Positions 42,745 to 50,535 of a stretch of 53,588 nt of DNA are shown one piece after another; within the stretch, counting starts at the first letter, position 1, and each line of letters starts with the position of its first letter. Both the position numbers and the translations under genes were made by a program. The notes below the pieces were generated by a model that saw only the letters and a program-made list of their open reading frames with translations, was not told where the DNA came from and did no database searches. Source of the DNA: CAZDET01 sp964504335 (GTDB lineage: Bacteria > Bacteroidota > Bacteroidia > Chitinophagales > Saprospiraceae); contig CAZDET010000033.1 in NCBI GenBank assembly GCA_964504335.1, positions 1 to 53,588 of the forward strand, given 5' to 3'.

Positions 42745-43743
42745 ATGAGTATTCTGAGTTTCCAGAAGCCCGACAAAATCACCATGGAGAAAGCCAATGA
42801 TTTTGAGGGGCTTTTTGAATTTAAACCGCTCGAGCCGGGCTTCGGCCAAACTATCGGTAATTCGCTACGCCGGGTATTGCTCTCTTCTCTGGAAGGGTTT
42901 GCTATATCGGCCGTTCGAATTGCAGGTGTCGAGCATGAATTCGCCACCATCCGGGGCGTTGTGGAGGACGTGGTAGAGATCATCCTGAATCTGAAGCAGG
43001 TACGTATCAAGCAGATCATTGCCGACGAAAACATTACCGAAGAGAAGGTATACCTCACGATTAGCGGTAAAGAAGCATTCGTCGCTGGCGACATTGAAGC
43101 TCATACCAATGTCTTCAAAGTCATGAACCCCGATTTGGTGATCTGCACCATGGAGCCTTTTGTCAATCTCGAAGTGGAATTGACCGTTACAAAGGGACGC
43201 GGGTACCTACCGGCCGATGAAAACCTGCCGAAAGATGCCCCTATCGGGGTGATCCCGGTGGATGCCATCTACACGCCAATCAAAAATGTAGCTTACCGGA
43301 TCGAAAACACCCGGGTAGGTCAGCGCACGGATTACGAAAAGCTAACGATTGAGGTCAAAACGGACGGCACCATCCATCCGGAGGAGGCCATCCGCGAAGC
43401 TTCTCGCATTCTGATTCAGCACCTAATGCTGATCACCGACGAGAATATCGATTTCAGTCCTACGGGTACCCGCGAGGAGACAATCGTCGACGAGCACATC
43501 CTGCACATGCGCAAGCTGCTCAAAACCTCACTCGAAGATCTCGACCTCTCCGTTCGGGCTTACAACTGCCTCAAAGCGGCTAAAATCAATACCCTGGCCG
43601 AACTGGTCAAGTACGATACACACGAGTTGCTCAAATTCCGCAACTTCGGTAAAAAGTCATTGGTAGAAATCGAAGAGCTTCTCCAAGACAAAGGCCTGAC
43701 CTTCGGCATGGACTTGTCGAAGTACAAGCTGGAGGAAGACTAG
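42745..43743 (+). CDS. rpoA: RNA polymerase alpha subunit
   Basis: 332 residues. The N-terminal domain (about 1-235) drives dimerisation and core assembly: FKPLEPGFGQTIGNSLRRVLLSSLEGFAI (parts). The C-terminal domain (about 255-325) binds DNA and regulators: LDLSVRAYNCLKAAKINTLAELVKYD and FGKKSLVEIEELL. Typical position at the end of the alpha section. Followed by a 197-bp gap with a palindromic repeat before rplQ. Confidence 0.99.
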   Translation: MSILSFQKPDKITMEKANDFEGLFEFKPLEPGFGQTIGNSLRRVLLSSLEGFAISAVRIAGVEHEFATIRGVVEDVVEIILNLKQVRIKQIIADENITEEKVYLTISGKEAFVAGDIEAHTNVFKVMNPDLVICTMEPFVNLEVELTVTKGRGYLPADENLPKDAPIGVIPVDAIYTPIKNVAYRIENTRVGQRTDYEKLTIEVKTDGTIHPEEAIREASRILIQHLMLITDENIDFSPTGTREETIVDEHILHMRKLLKTSLEDLDLSVRAYNCLKAAKINTLAELVKYDTHELLKFRNFGKKSLVEIEELLQDKGLTFGMDLSKYKLEED

Positions 43744-43820
43744 TTGGTACTTTGGTCTTTTGGTCTGTTAGTACAATCGGGTAGTTTCTAACGTACTAAC
43801 AGACTAAACTACTACAATAG
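43744..43820. repeat. 8-bp-periodic palindrome between rpoA and rplQ
   Basis: Left arm 43744-43775 is made of four octamers: TTGGTACT, TTGGTCTT, TTGGTCTG, TTAGTACA. The right arm (about 43786-43820) on the minus strand again has period eight: TAGTAGTT, TAGTCTGT, TAGTACGT. The two arms share GTCTGTTAGTAC exactly in inverted orientation. It begins directly at the rpoA stop codon. Confidence 0.8.
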
Positions 43821-43940
43821 CAGGTTCCCTAGGGAAAATTACCTCACTTGCAATTACCCTTCGCGGCGCGAAAGAGATGACCTGCGTCTCTGGGAAGTTC
43901 CCCGCTGGCTAAGGTGTGTTGCGGCGCTAAAACATTGGCT

Positions 43941-44546
43941 ATGCGTCACGGTAAGAAATTTAATCATCTGGGGCGAAAAGCTGCCCACCGCAAGGCACTG
44001 CTACGCAATTTGACCATCGCCCTGGTCACGCACAAACGCATTAATACTACGCTGGCAAAGGCGAAGGCGCTACGCGTTTTCGCCGAACCGCTCATCACCA
44101 AAGCGCGGAAGAACACGATGCACACCCGGCGGACAGTTTTCAGCTATCTGCAAAACAAAGATGCCGTCAAAGAGCTGTTTGACGTCATTGGGCCAAAGGT
44201 CGGTGATCGGCCGGGCGGTTACCTGCGTGTCATCAAAACCGGTTTCCGGCGGGGAGATGGTGCAGAAATGGCAATGATCGAATTCGTTGATTTCAACGAC
44301 GTCTACCGGATAACCAAAGAAGAACAACCCGCCAGCGGTCGCCGTCGCCGGCGTACGCGCCGGGGAGGCAGCGGAAAGGGAAGCACTGGTGAAGCTACTG
44401 CNNNNNNNNNNNNNNNNNNNNNNNNNNNNNNNNNNNNNNNNNNNNNNNNNNNNNNNNNNNNNNNNNNNNNNNNNNNNNNNNNNNNNNNNNNNNNNNNNNN
44501 NACTGCGGCCGCCGCCGCAGCTACCGCCTCCGAAGAGGAAGAATAG
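43941..44546 (+). CDS. rplQ: 50S ribosomal protein L17 (interrupted by scaffold gap)
   Basis: Start at ATG 43941 (MRHGKKFNHLGRKAAHRKALLRN). L17 lies by the exit tunnel. The conserved core ends near FVDFNDVYRI (about residue 122), which is then followed by a long basic then Ala/Glu-rich tail (TAAAAAATASEEEE at the end). The 100-N gap at 44402-44501 falls inside this low-complexity tail, so its true length is uncertain. L17 without extension is about 120 residues. Last gene of the supercluster. Confidence 0.95.
   Translation: MRHGKKFNHLGRKAAHRKALLRNLTIALVTHKRINTTLAKAKALRVFAEPLITKARKNTMHTRRTVFSYLQNKDAVKELFDVIGPKVGDRPGGYLRVIKTGFRRGDGAEMAMIEFVDFNDVYRITKEEQPASGRRRRRTRRGGSGKGSTGEATXXXXXXXXXXXXXXXXXXXXXXXXXXXXXXXXXXTAAAAAATASEEEE
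44402..44501. other. Scaffold gap (100 N) in the rplQ tail
   Basis: Exactly 100 undetermined bases between an Ala/Gly/Ser-coding stretch and an Ala-rich stretch. The placeholder length happens to keep the frame of the plausible acidic C-terminus. Confidence 0.95.
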
Positions 44547-44572
44547 TTCTCCTACTGGTAAATGGGACAGAG

Positions 44573-44607
44573 AAGGCCCACTCGGTATATTCCGGGTGGG
44601 CCTTTGT
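44573..44607 (+). terminator. Terminator at the end of the ribosomal supercluster
   Basis: AGGCCCACTCGG (44574-44585) pairs with CCGGGTGGGCCT (44592-44603) with one mismatch, loop TATATT. The tail TTTGTT is short. On the minus strand it can also end hpf transcription, as hpf is convergent. Confidence 0.75.
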
Positions 44608-44632
44608 TGGTCAGGACAATACAGCAGGCGGC

Positions 44633-44941
44633 CTATACCGCTTTGTGGTCATTCATCTTGTCCTTCATCTTCAGGATTTGACGTCGGAGCTTGTCCACCA
44701 CATTGCTGACGGACTGCTCGATCGTGCTACTATCGTCTTTTGCAAATAGGTCGGGGCCGGGCACGGCCAGCCGTACTTCCACTTCTTTGAAGCCTCCTAC
44801 ATTGGATCCGTCATCGGTGTGGACGAACACGTTCGCCGCCTCGATACGGTCGTAAAAGGTGTCCAGTTTCTGTAGCTTTTCCTGGATGAACACCTTTGCT
44901 TCGTCACTGATAGGTGTGGATGTTTGAAAGTTAACTACCAT
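44633..44941 (-). CDS. hpf: Ribosome hibernation-promoting factor, short form (HPF/YfiA family)
   Basis: 102 residues. The beta-alpha-beta-beta-beta-alpha fold is typical: VVNFQTSTPISDEAKVFIQEKL, KLDTFYDRIEAANVFVH, VEVRLAVPGPDLFAKDDSS and the C-terminal helix LRRQILKMKDKM. Such proteins bind the 30S decoding site and inactivate ribosomes in stationary phase. It has no long-form C-terminal domain, so it would not make 100S dimers alone. It is convergent with rplQ; the placement next to the ribosomal supercluster may or may not be meaningful. Confidence 0.93.
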   Translation of the reverse strand: MVVNFQTSTPISDEAKVFIQEKLQKLDTFYDRIEAANVFVHTDDGSNVGGFKEVEVRLAVPGPDLFAKDDSSTIEQSVSNVVDKLRRQILKMKDKMNDHKAV

Positions 44942-45103
44942 AGTTCATTGTTTTTGTGCCGCTGGATATTCGGCTACATCACATATACTGACGTTCAATT
45001 GGATTGAGCTCTTTGGATCAAACCCAAACCACTTTTTGTCATGTATAAATAACGGCATTAACCGGTGAGTAGGTTTGATTGAATGCAACCCCGTTAAAAT
45101 ATT

Positions 45104-45129
45104 AAAGTCTTTTCGAAAAACAAGACTTT
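45104..45129 (+). promoter_or_regulatory. Hairpin directly before the head-GIN gene start
   Basis: AAAGTCTT (45104-45111) pairs with AAGACTTT (45122-45129), loop of ten bases. The stem ends four bases before the ATG at 45134 and would cover the ribosome-binding region in RNA. Confidence 0.5.
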
Positions 45130-45133
45130 TACT

Positions 45134-45856
45134 ATGATACAAAAGCTATCCTTTCCATTACTCTTACTATTAATTGCTACCCTGGCCCTGCCGCTTCAGG
45201 CCCAAAAATGGAATCGGGTAAAGGGAAATGGGAACATCGTTGAACAGAAGCGTGATCTCCGCGACTTTGATGCTATTCGCGTCCAATCGGGGATTGACCT
45301 CTACGTGAGCCAGGGGAATGGGTTTGGTGTGACTATTATTACCGACGAAAATGTCCAGGACCGCATCATCAGTCGGGTGAATAATGGGGAGTTGGAACTG
45401 AAAGTAGACGGTTCTATATCCACCAATAAACTGAGAGCGGTCGTTTCTCTGCCTGCTATGAAGCGCCTGAAGGCGAGCGGCGGGGCCGACGTCTACGGCG
45501 ATGGGATGTTCAACGTCGAGGACCTGACCCTGGAGATGAGTGGTGGTAGCGACCTGGAAATGGACGTGGCCGGACAGAACCTGACGCTGCGTTTGAATGG
45601 TGGGTCGGATGCGGAGCTGAGCGGCTCTTTTCAGAATATTGATGCGGTCACCTCCGGAGGAAGTGATTTGAAAGCCAAGAACCTGAAGGCCCAAAACGTA
45701 ACGATAAACTGCAGTGGAGGCTCCGACGCCTGGGTGCATGCCACCTCCGCGATCATCATTCAGGCTTCCGGTGCGAGCGATGTCCACTACGGAGGCAATC
45801 CCGATAAGGTTCAGGCCAAGGCTACCAGCGCATCCGATATCACGAGGATGCAGTAG
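45134..45856 (+). CDS. Head-GIN domain protein (DUF2807), exported
   Basis: 240 residues. Signal peptide (MIQKLSFPLLLLLIATLALP, cleavage near LQAQ). The remainder is the DUF2807 auto-transporter adhesin-like head domain: IVEQKRDLRDFDAIRVQSGIDLYVSQG (parts), then repeated SGGSD/NGGSD turns (for example EMSGGSDLEMD, RLNGGSDAELSG, TSGGSDLKAK, CSGGSDAWVH) that indicate a beta-helix. Periplasmic or outer-membrane lipid-side location is likely; function unknown. Its end overlaps the convergent transporter gene by 17 bp. Confidence 0.88.
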   Translation: MIQKLSFPLLLLLIATLALPLQAQKWNRVKGNGNIVEQKRDLRDFDAIRVQSGIDLYVSQGNGFGVTIITDENVQDRIISRVNNGELELKVDGSISTNKLRAVVSLPAMKRLKASGGADVYGDGMFNVEDLTLEMSGGSDLEMDVAGQNLTLRLNGGSDAELSGSFQNIDAVTSGGSDLKAKNLKAQNVTINCSGGSDAWVHATSAIIIQASGASDVHYGGNPDKVQAKATSASDITRMQ

Positions 45857-46733
45857 CACTCCGAGACCGGTCCTGGGTTTTGATGTAGGCGAGCTGCAGG
45901 GTGTTGATAATGTTCTGCCAGACGAGGTAAAACATGGGTGCCACAATTGAGATTGGGTCGAGAAAGGTTAGCCCCAACCAAACGACTAACATGCAATTTT
46001 TGCGCCCCAGACTCACGCTCGATTCCCAGGAGCGGTTACTGCCGCCCAGCCAAAAACCAATGGTGAAATTCATGGCACAGAGCAAGGCGGAGAGCAGAGC
46101 GATCAGTATCAATTGTTGATTTAAGCCGGCAGGTTGCTCCCATATGAATGCACTGATCCGACTGCCGGCTAGGGTAATAAGCGGCAGAAACACAAACAGG
46201 CCTATTTGAGGAAACCGCAACGGCAGTTGCCGGATGCGTGGATAAATGGTAGTGGCTACAATCATCACTACCATTGGTAAACTAATCGTGAAAAAAACAC
46301 TGCCGAGTATTTCCAGTAAGGAAAAACCGGATATCGGTAATTGGAGCCACTGCATCAAAAAAGGAAGGGCCAGCGCAATCCCGAACGTTTGGATCACAAT
46401 ACTACTTAGCACAAAGGCCACGTTCCGACCCATCAAGTCGATCATAATTACTCCGGCAACCGCCGGCGAAGCCAGGCCCGCCAGGAATAACGTCTGGGCG
46501 ATGCCAGCGTCTATCTCCCGAAACAACAGATACATACTACTGCCGATGCCGAGTTGAGCCACCAACAACCGGGCATGTTGTCGCTTCGGCCGAATATCGC
46601 GCCAGTTGATATTCAGGAAGGAGATGAAAAGCAACGCCATTAATAGCGGGTGAACCAGAAATACCAATTGGGCCAACGCCGGCAAGAGCAGCCCCATACC
46701 GAGCGCTCCAAGAATAAGCGATGCTTGCCGCAT
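45840..46733 (-). CDS. Bile acid:sodium symporter-like (BASS/SBF) membrane protein
   Basis: 297 residues from ATG 46733; an upstream reading to 46829 adds a basic segment without family character. About eight to ten hydrophobic helices (for example LILGALGMGLLLPALAQLVF, AGLASPAVAGVIMIDL, SSIVIQTFGIALALPFLM, SISLPMVVMIVATTI-like segments) fit the BASS superfamily. The ASPAVAG/LG pattern in the middle resembles the discontinuous helix that binds the substrate. Substrate unknown (organic anion or other). The 3' end overlaps the head-GIN gene by 17 bp on the other strand. Confidence 0.6.
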   Translation of the reverse strand: MRQASLILGALGMGLLLPALAQLVFLVHPLLMALLFISFLNINWRDIRPKRQHARLLVAQLGIGSSMYLLFREIDAGIAQTLFLAGLASPAVAGVIMIDLMGRNVAFVLSSIVIQTFGIALALPFLMQWLQLPISGFSLLEILGSVFFTISLPMVVMIVATTIYPRIRQLPLRFPQIGLFVFLPLITLAGSRISAFIWEQPAGLNQQLILIALLSALLCAMNFTIGFWLGGSNRSWESSVSLGRKNCMLVVWLGLTFLDPISIVAPMFYLVWQNIINTLQLAYIKTQDRSRSATASS

Positions 46734-46832
46734 GATGATTTTTTTGAATTTTTGCCAAAGGGGCGATCGGGTTTTTGCCAGTCGTCTTATTTTACAGCGA
46801 AAATGCATTAATAACCCGTATCCACCCAAATC

Positions 46833-47801
46833 ATGAAGCGCAAACTCCTCTTTCGCACCCTCGGTGTGCTCTTGCTGTTCGTTATTCTCCTCTTTGCCGG
46901 TACTACTTTATATATCAATAGCCAAGGCATTGCCGCTTATCCGGATGTTTCCGTTCCGGAATTAACCGTGGAACCAACCGCAGACTTGCTCGCCCACGGT
47001 AAAAAGCTCGTCTATCTGAATTGTCAGGGCTGCCACTTGCACCGAGGGAAGTTCGAGGGCCAGTTTCTGGACGATCGCGGTGCCGAGCCGCTGGGAGTCA
47101 TTTATACTTCTAATATTACCCAACACCCCGAATACGGAATTGGTAGTTATACCGATGGCGAATTGTACCGATTACTACGCACTGGAGTGAAGAAAAACGG
47201 ACAATTGTCCATTCCTGTCATGCCCCGATGGGCGGCGGCCTCTGAGGAAGATATCCACGCTATGATTGCCTTCCTGCGATCCGACGATCCTACTGTTCAG
47301 CCCTCCGAGGTACAACAACCTGCTTACGAACCGACGATGTTGGCGAAAGCGCTGTATTCGTTTGCCTGGAAGCCCCTTGAATACCAGGAGCAATATCCGG
47401 AAGAGCCTTCCATAGCTACCGATCCTGTGGCACACGGCGCCTACCAAATCAACAATCGCTATTTGTGCTATTATTGTCACTCCGCAGGGCCGGAATCTGC
47501 TGATCCGCTCGTGGCCGAGAATACGCCCGATTACCTGAAAGGCGGATACACCTTCCGCCTGGCCGACTACGACATTGAGGTGCCCAGCCTACTGCTGGAC
47601 GGCAATTCAAACATAAGCCAGTGGACGGAGGATCAATTTGTCGGAGCGATGATATATGGTCAGCGCCCGAATAAGGGCGCTTATAAACTTCCGATGCACC
47701 CCTATCACCTCATAGATACTACCGAAGCGAAGGCTATTTATCAATACCTCAACGCGTTTTCGGAGCAATCTTCTGCCGTGCAGCAAGGAAGGGTTCGCTA
47801 G
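46833..47801 (+). CDS. Diheme cytochrome c, N-terminal membrane anchor
   Basis: 322 residues with a hydrophobic N-terminal helix (about 8-27). Haem motifs are C64-Q-G-C-H68 and C212-Y-Y-C-H216. Candidate Met ligands are M130 in SIPVMPRW and the Met in LPMHPYHL near the end. The overall plan is the same two-domain layout as the cytochrome at 14622, but the sequences are clearly diverged. An electron carrier at the periplasmic face of the inner membrane is inferred. It is divergent from the BASS-like gene; no terminal oxidase or dehydrogenase gene is near. Confidence 0.9.
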   Translation: MKRKLLFRTLGVLLLFVILLFAGTTLYINSQGIAAYPDVSVPELTVEPTADLLAHGKKLVYLNCQGCHLHRGKFEGQFLDDRGAEPLGVIYTSNITQHPEYGIGSYTDGELYRLLRTGVKKNGQLSIPVMPRWAAASEEDIHAMIAFLRSDDPTVQPSEVQQPAYEPTMLAKALYSFAWKPLEYQEQYPEEPSIATDPVAHGAYQINNRYLCYYCHSAGPESADPLVAENTPDYLKGGYTFRLADYDIEVPSLLLDGNSNISQWTEDQFVGAMIYGQRPNKGAYKLPMHPYHLIDTTEAKAIYQYLNAFSEQSSAVQQGRVR

Positions 47802-48326
47802 TTAGGTGGTCGGTAGAGGGGGGCATTTATAATCCTTAATCCGATCGACCTTCAGGCCTACTCCCCGCCGTTTCATGGTGGCGATAAATTTGTCGCAAGC
47901 AGCTTCGGCAAGCAATTGCTTTTCGAGAGCAAAGCAAAGGATATCGAGCGTATTCAGGCAGGTGATTTCCTGGCCCTGACAATATTTTTTTACGTACGTA
48001 TTGTTGCTGGTGACGGCAAAATTTTTACCGGTATTGAGCAGGGCGTAGGCGATGGCCGCACTTTCGCTCATTCCGAATCCTTGTTTGACTACCTGTTGGT
48101 ATTTGTCGAATGCGAAGAAGTCCTGGGTAGGGAGGCGTACCGGATTGATGGTTTTATTTTGTAGCATAGTGCTGACCACAGCAGCCATCTCCCGGTACCG
48201 GCGAATGGTGACATAGGCTTCCTCAATCAGGAAGAGTCCTTTGGGAAAAAGTCGTTCCAGGCAGGGGACCTGTTTGTTGATAACAAAGTCGTAAAAGACA
48301 GCGGCGTCAATTAAGATCTTCGGCAT
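47802..48326 (-). CDS. PIN-like domain protein, third gene of XRE/IrrE module
   Basis: 174 residues from ATG 48326, so it overlaps the IrrE gene by 20 bp and is surely co-expressed. The start MPKILIDAAVFYDF fits the first strand and D7 of PIN-like nucleases; the second acid is in GMSESAAIAYALL (E88) and the third region, TSNNTYVKKYCQGQEITCLNTLDIL, corresponds to the usual TDD...A motif but has Ser-Asn-Asn instead of Asp. This may be a diverged active site or a related DUF of the PIN clan. With the regulator and the peptidase upstream it recalls three-part toxin-like modules (XRE, IrrE/ImmA, PIN). The toxin role is an inference. Confidence 0.55.
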   Translation of the reverse strand: MPKILIDAAVFYDFVINKQVPCLERLFPKGLFLIEEAYVTIRRYREMAAVVSTMLQNKTINPVRLPTQDFFAFDKYQQVVKQGFGMSESAAIAYALLNTGKNFAVTSNNTYVKKYCQGQEITCLNTLDILCFALEKQLLAEAACDKFIATMKRRGVGLKVDRIKDYKCPPLPTT

Positions 48327-49083
48327 TGTGTTGTGCATCGGGTTCCTCGGCAAAGACATCTATACCGATGTCCAGCATGAGTTCCGCATAGTGGCTTTCA
48401 CTGATGCGTTCATTCTGGAACAATTCCCGGGCACGCGCTCCATAATCTCCGATGATCTCCATATCGTTCGTACCCGGGTGGTACAAATGTGTTGGATGTC
48501 CGTACAGCTTTGCCTGCTGCGCCACGCCTTTTCTCAACGATTCTGCTTTGTTGGCGCTGATCAGCTTTAAATTGCGAAGCCGTACTAACATAGCAGAATG
48601 CGAAGAAGCGAAATATTGTTCCAGCCGCAAAATAGTTGCGAGTGATATTTTATCGATGCGCTGGCGTTCTGCTTCGGGAATCATCCGGAAAATGCCTTCC
48701 TGCGGCATGAGTAAAAAAGCGGCAAACCAGTCGGCATTGACTTCTTCGGGGTCGTCATATTGAAAGCTACCCGTGGCACAAACCCGATTCGAAAACTGTT
48801 CCTGCACAAATAAATGGTACAGCTCGTGGCAGATGGTGAAGTGTTGGCGGCCGGGGGGATGGGTGGCGTTGACAAGCATGAAGCGATGAACCTGATCGCC
48901 CCGCTGCACCTTGAGAGCCATCCCCGAAACCCGTTGGCTCATCGATTTAAAAACAGTGAGTACGCCCTGGCTCAGTAGTAAGCTGCGGAAGGGAATCGGC
49001 TCGTAGGGGCTCAATCCCCACTGGCTACGCAGTAGGCCGGCCTGGTGTTCGAGCGTCTTGAGCTTGAGCTTCGAAGGCGCCAT
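48307..49083 (-). CDS. ImmA/IrrE family metallopeptidase
   Basis: 258 residues. The zinc site H86-E-L-Y-H90 in HFTICHELYHLF and the downstream E114-V-N-A-D-W-F-A-A-F-L-LMP motif are diagnostic of the IrrE/ImmA (DUF955) family, which cleaves repressors of mobile elements and stress genes. It lies 6 bp after the stop of the XRE-type regulator (49089) and overlaps the PIN-like gene. I infer that its substrate is that regulator or another DNA-binding protein. The 258-residue length includes about 90 residues after the catalytic domain that I do not recognise. Confidence 0.85.
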   Translation of the reverse strand: MAPSKLKLKTLEHQAGLLRSQWGLSPYEPIPFRSLLLSQGVLTVFKSMSQRVSGMALKVQRGDQVHRFMLVNATHPPGRQHFTICHELYHLFVQEQFSNRVCATGSFQYDDPEEVNADWFAAFLLMPQEGIFRMIPEAERQRIDKISLATILRLEQYFASSHSAMLVRLRNLKLISANKAESLRKGVAQQAKLYGHPTHLYHPGTNDMEIIGDYGARARELFQNERISESHYAELMLDIGIDVFAEEPDAQHNAEDLN

Positions 49084-49088
49084 GCTAG

Positions 49089-49427
49089 CTAGTCGTTGAT
49101 CTTAACGAGCTTGAGGTAATTTTTGACGATGCGGCGGAAGTCGGCAATCGCTGGGGTATCTTCCTTCGGTAATTCATCAGCCCGGAAAGCCACTTCGACG
49201 GAAACGGCCGCGGTATCGGGGTCTTGATTTAGAAAATCGGATAGCTCTACCCCGAATACATCGGTAATTCGTTCGAGCTGATGCAAAGGAATGGCGCGTT
49301 CGCCGGTTTCGTAGTAGCTGATTTGTTCCCGTTTGACGTGGAGCAGAGTAGCCAGGTGCTCTTGAGAAAAGCCCCATTGATTTCGATAAGTGCGCAGCCT
49401 GGCACCTAAGTTGCTATTTGTGGTCAT
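49089..49427 (-). CDS. XRE-family helix-turn-helix regulator
   Basis: 112 residues from ATG 49427 (MTTNSNLGARLRTYRNQWGFSQ); the upstream reading to 49556 would start inside the promoter palindrome. The XRE domain spans 7-62: LGARLRTYRNQWGFSQEHLATLL, HVKREQISYYETGERAIPLHQL and the third to fifth helices. The C-terminal 45 residues are not recognised. A 22-bp perfect palindrome overlaps the predicted transcription start, so it probably represses its own operon, which includes the IrrE peptidase and PIN-like genes. Confidence 0.9.
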   Translation of the reverse strand: MTTNSNLGARLRTYRNQWGFSQEHLATLLHVKREQISYYETGERAIPLHQLERITDVFGVELSDFLNQDPDTAAVSVEVAFRADELPKEDTPAIADFRRIVKNYLKLVKIND

Positions 49428-49523
49428 GGCAGAGTAGGACACGATGTTACAGAAATTGAGTAGTTTGAGAAAAAGCGCACTTTCCTGTAACTGACAAGTC
49501 GCTGATTTTGTTTTAGATACGTT

Positions 49524-49545
49524 TTCGGCAACGCGCGTTGCCGAA
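49524..49545. promoter_or_regulatory. 22-bp perfect palindrome, candidate XRE operator
   Basis: TTCGGCAACGC followed by its exact reverse complement GCGTTGCCGAA. It lies immediately downstream of the -7 box (49554-49561), so it would overlap the transcription start of the XRE-IrrE-PIN operon. The location is right for autorepression by the XRE protein. Confidence 0.75.
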
Positions 49546-49553
49546 CAGTCTCG

Positions 49554-49561
49554 CAAAGATA
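49554..49561 (-). promoter_or_regulatory. -7 promoter box of the XRE-IrrE-PIN operon
   Basis: The minus strand reads TATCTTTG, an exact TAnnTTTG match, about 127 bp before the XRE ATG. TTTCG at 20 bp upstream is a possible weak -33 element. Confidence 0.65.
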
Positions 49562-49796
49562 GGAAAAACTACAATATTTATCGAAAGAATTTCTCCCCGG
49601 ACTTCTGGTCAGTATACGCGGTAGTAATCTTAGAGGGTGCGGTAAGTGAGAGGGTGAGTATTATTTCAACGCTATCAGGGGGGCAATACGTATATGGCCT
49701 TTTTTAATTTCAAAGATCGGTAGTAGACCAGCATTTCGTAGCTTTCGGATTATCCATCAACCCGGGGCCGAAACGGCCCGCAAATATTAAGCTACT

Positions 49797-50507
49797 ATGG
49801 AAACCCAACTTCAGCTAGGCGATTCCAAAGGCCAACTGACCATTCAGATCGACGGTAAGAAGGCCGATATTAAACTCGGTGGCAGTGGTCAAGACGGCGA
49901 CCTCAAGCTCTACACCAAAAAAGGGGAGCAGAGCATGCACTTCAACGGCGATTCTGCCAACGTCCATATCGGCGGCGAGGGGGCCGACGGCGATTTATTC
50001 CTGCGCAATCGCCAGGACAAGGTGACGATGAAGTTTGAAAGCTCCGGCGCCAAATTGACCCTCGGGGATAAAGGCACTGACGGTGATCTGACCGTGCGCA
50101 GCGACAGTGGTTCGGCCACGATCCGACTCGATGGCCGCGGAGCCACTCTGCACCTCGGCGGCCCCAACGCCGACGGCGACCTCATCGTATACGACCGCAA
50201 CGGCAGCAAGACCGTCCAAATCAACGGCGATACCGGCGCCATTCAGGTAAATGGTGAAACGCTCCAGGTGCCCGACTTTGTCTTCGAAGATTCCTATGTA
50301 CTACCGAGCCTGGGCGAGGTGCAGCAGCACATTCAGGCGCATCGCCACCTGCCGGGTATCCCGAGTGCCGCCGACGTGCAGCGCAACGGTTTAGACATCA
50401 GTGATTTTAGCCTGAAGTTGCTCGCGAAAATCGAAGAGCTCACCCTACACCTCATCCGGCAAGAGGAGCGTATCGCTGCTTTGGAAGTACAGTGCGCTAC
50501 CCAATAA
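49797..50507 (+). CDS. 31-residue-repeat protein with tail-fibre-like C-terminus
   Basis: 236 residues without signal peptide. Residues about 24-148 are four tandem repeats of 31, 31, 31 and 32 residues, each with the pattern A-x-x-x-(L/I)-G-G-x-x-x-DGDL-x-(L/V)...G...T-(I/V/M)-x-(F/L/I)-x-G (repeats begin ADIKLGG, ANVHIGG, AKLTLGD, ATLHLGG). This predicts a regular beta-solenoid or beta-prism. Residues about 155-230 (PDFVFEDSYVLPSLGEVQQHI, HRHLPGIPSAADVQRNGLDIS and KLLAKIEELTLHLIRQEERI) match the C-terminal segment common in Bacteroidota tail-fibre and autoproteolytic head-like proteins, ending in a coiled coil. It could be the fibre of a contractile injection system or prophage remnant; no other such gene lies here. 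Confidence 0.75.
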   Translation: METQLQLGDSKGQLTIQIDGKKADIKLGGSGQDGDLKLYTKKGEQSMHFNGDSANVHIGGEGADGDLFLRNRQDKVTMKFESSGAKLTLGDKGTDGDLTVRSDSGSATIRLDGRGATLHLGGPNADGDLIVYDRNGSKTVQINGDTGAIQVNGETLQVPDFVFEDSYVLPSLGEVQQHIQAHRHLPGIPSAADVQRNGLDISDFSLKLLAKIEELTLHLIRQEERIAALEVQCATQ

Positions 50508-50535
50508 AAAGGGGGTGAATAGTTTGGTAACATAC

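Larger units (their letters stand above)
49428..49796. other. Regulatory gap between XRE module and repeat protein
   Basis: 369 bp. Includes the leader, operator and promoter of the XRE module (see separate entries). The rest (49562-49796) carries no gene; GGGGCCG...CGGCCC near 49763-49776 is a small hairpin shortly before the start of the repeat protein gene. Confidence 0.6.

Noticed and set aside
44945..45142. 65-codon minus-strand open frame upstream of hpf
   Set aside because: It overlaps the leader and start of the head-GIN gene, has no family features and no promoter.
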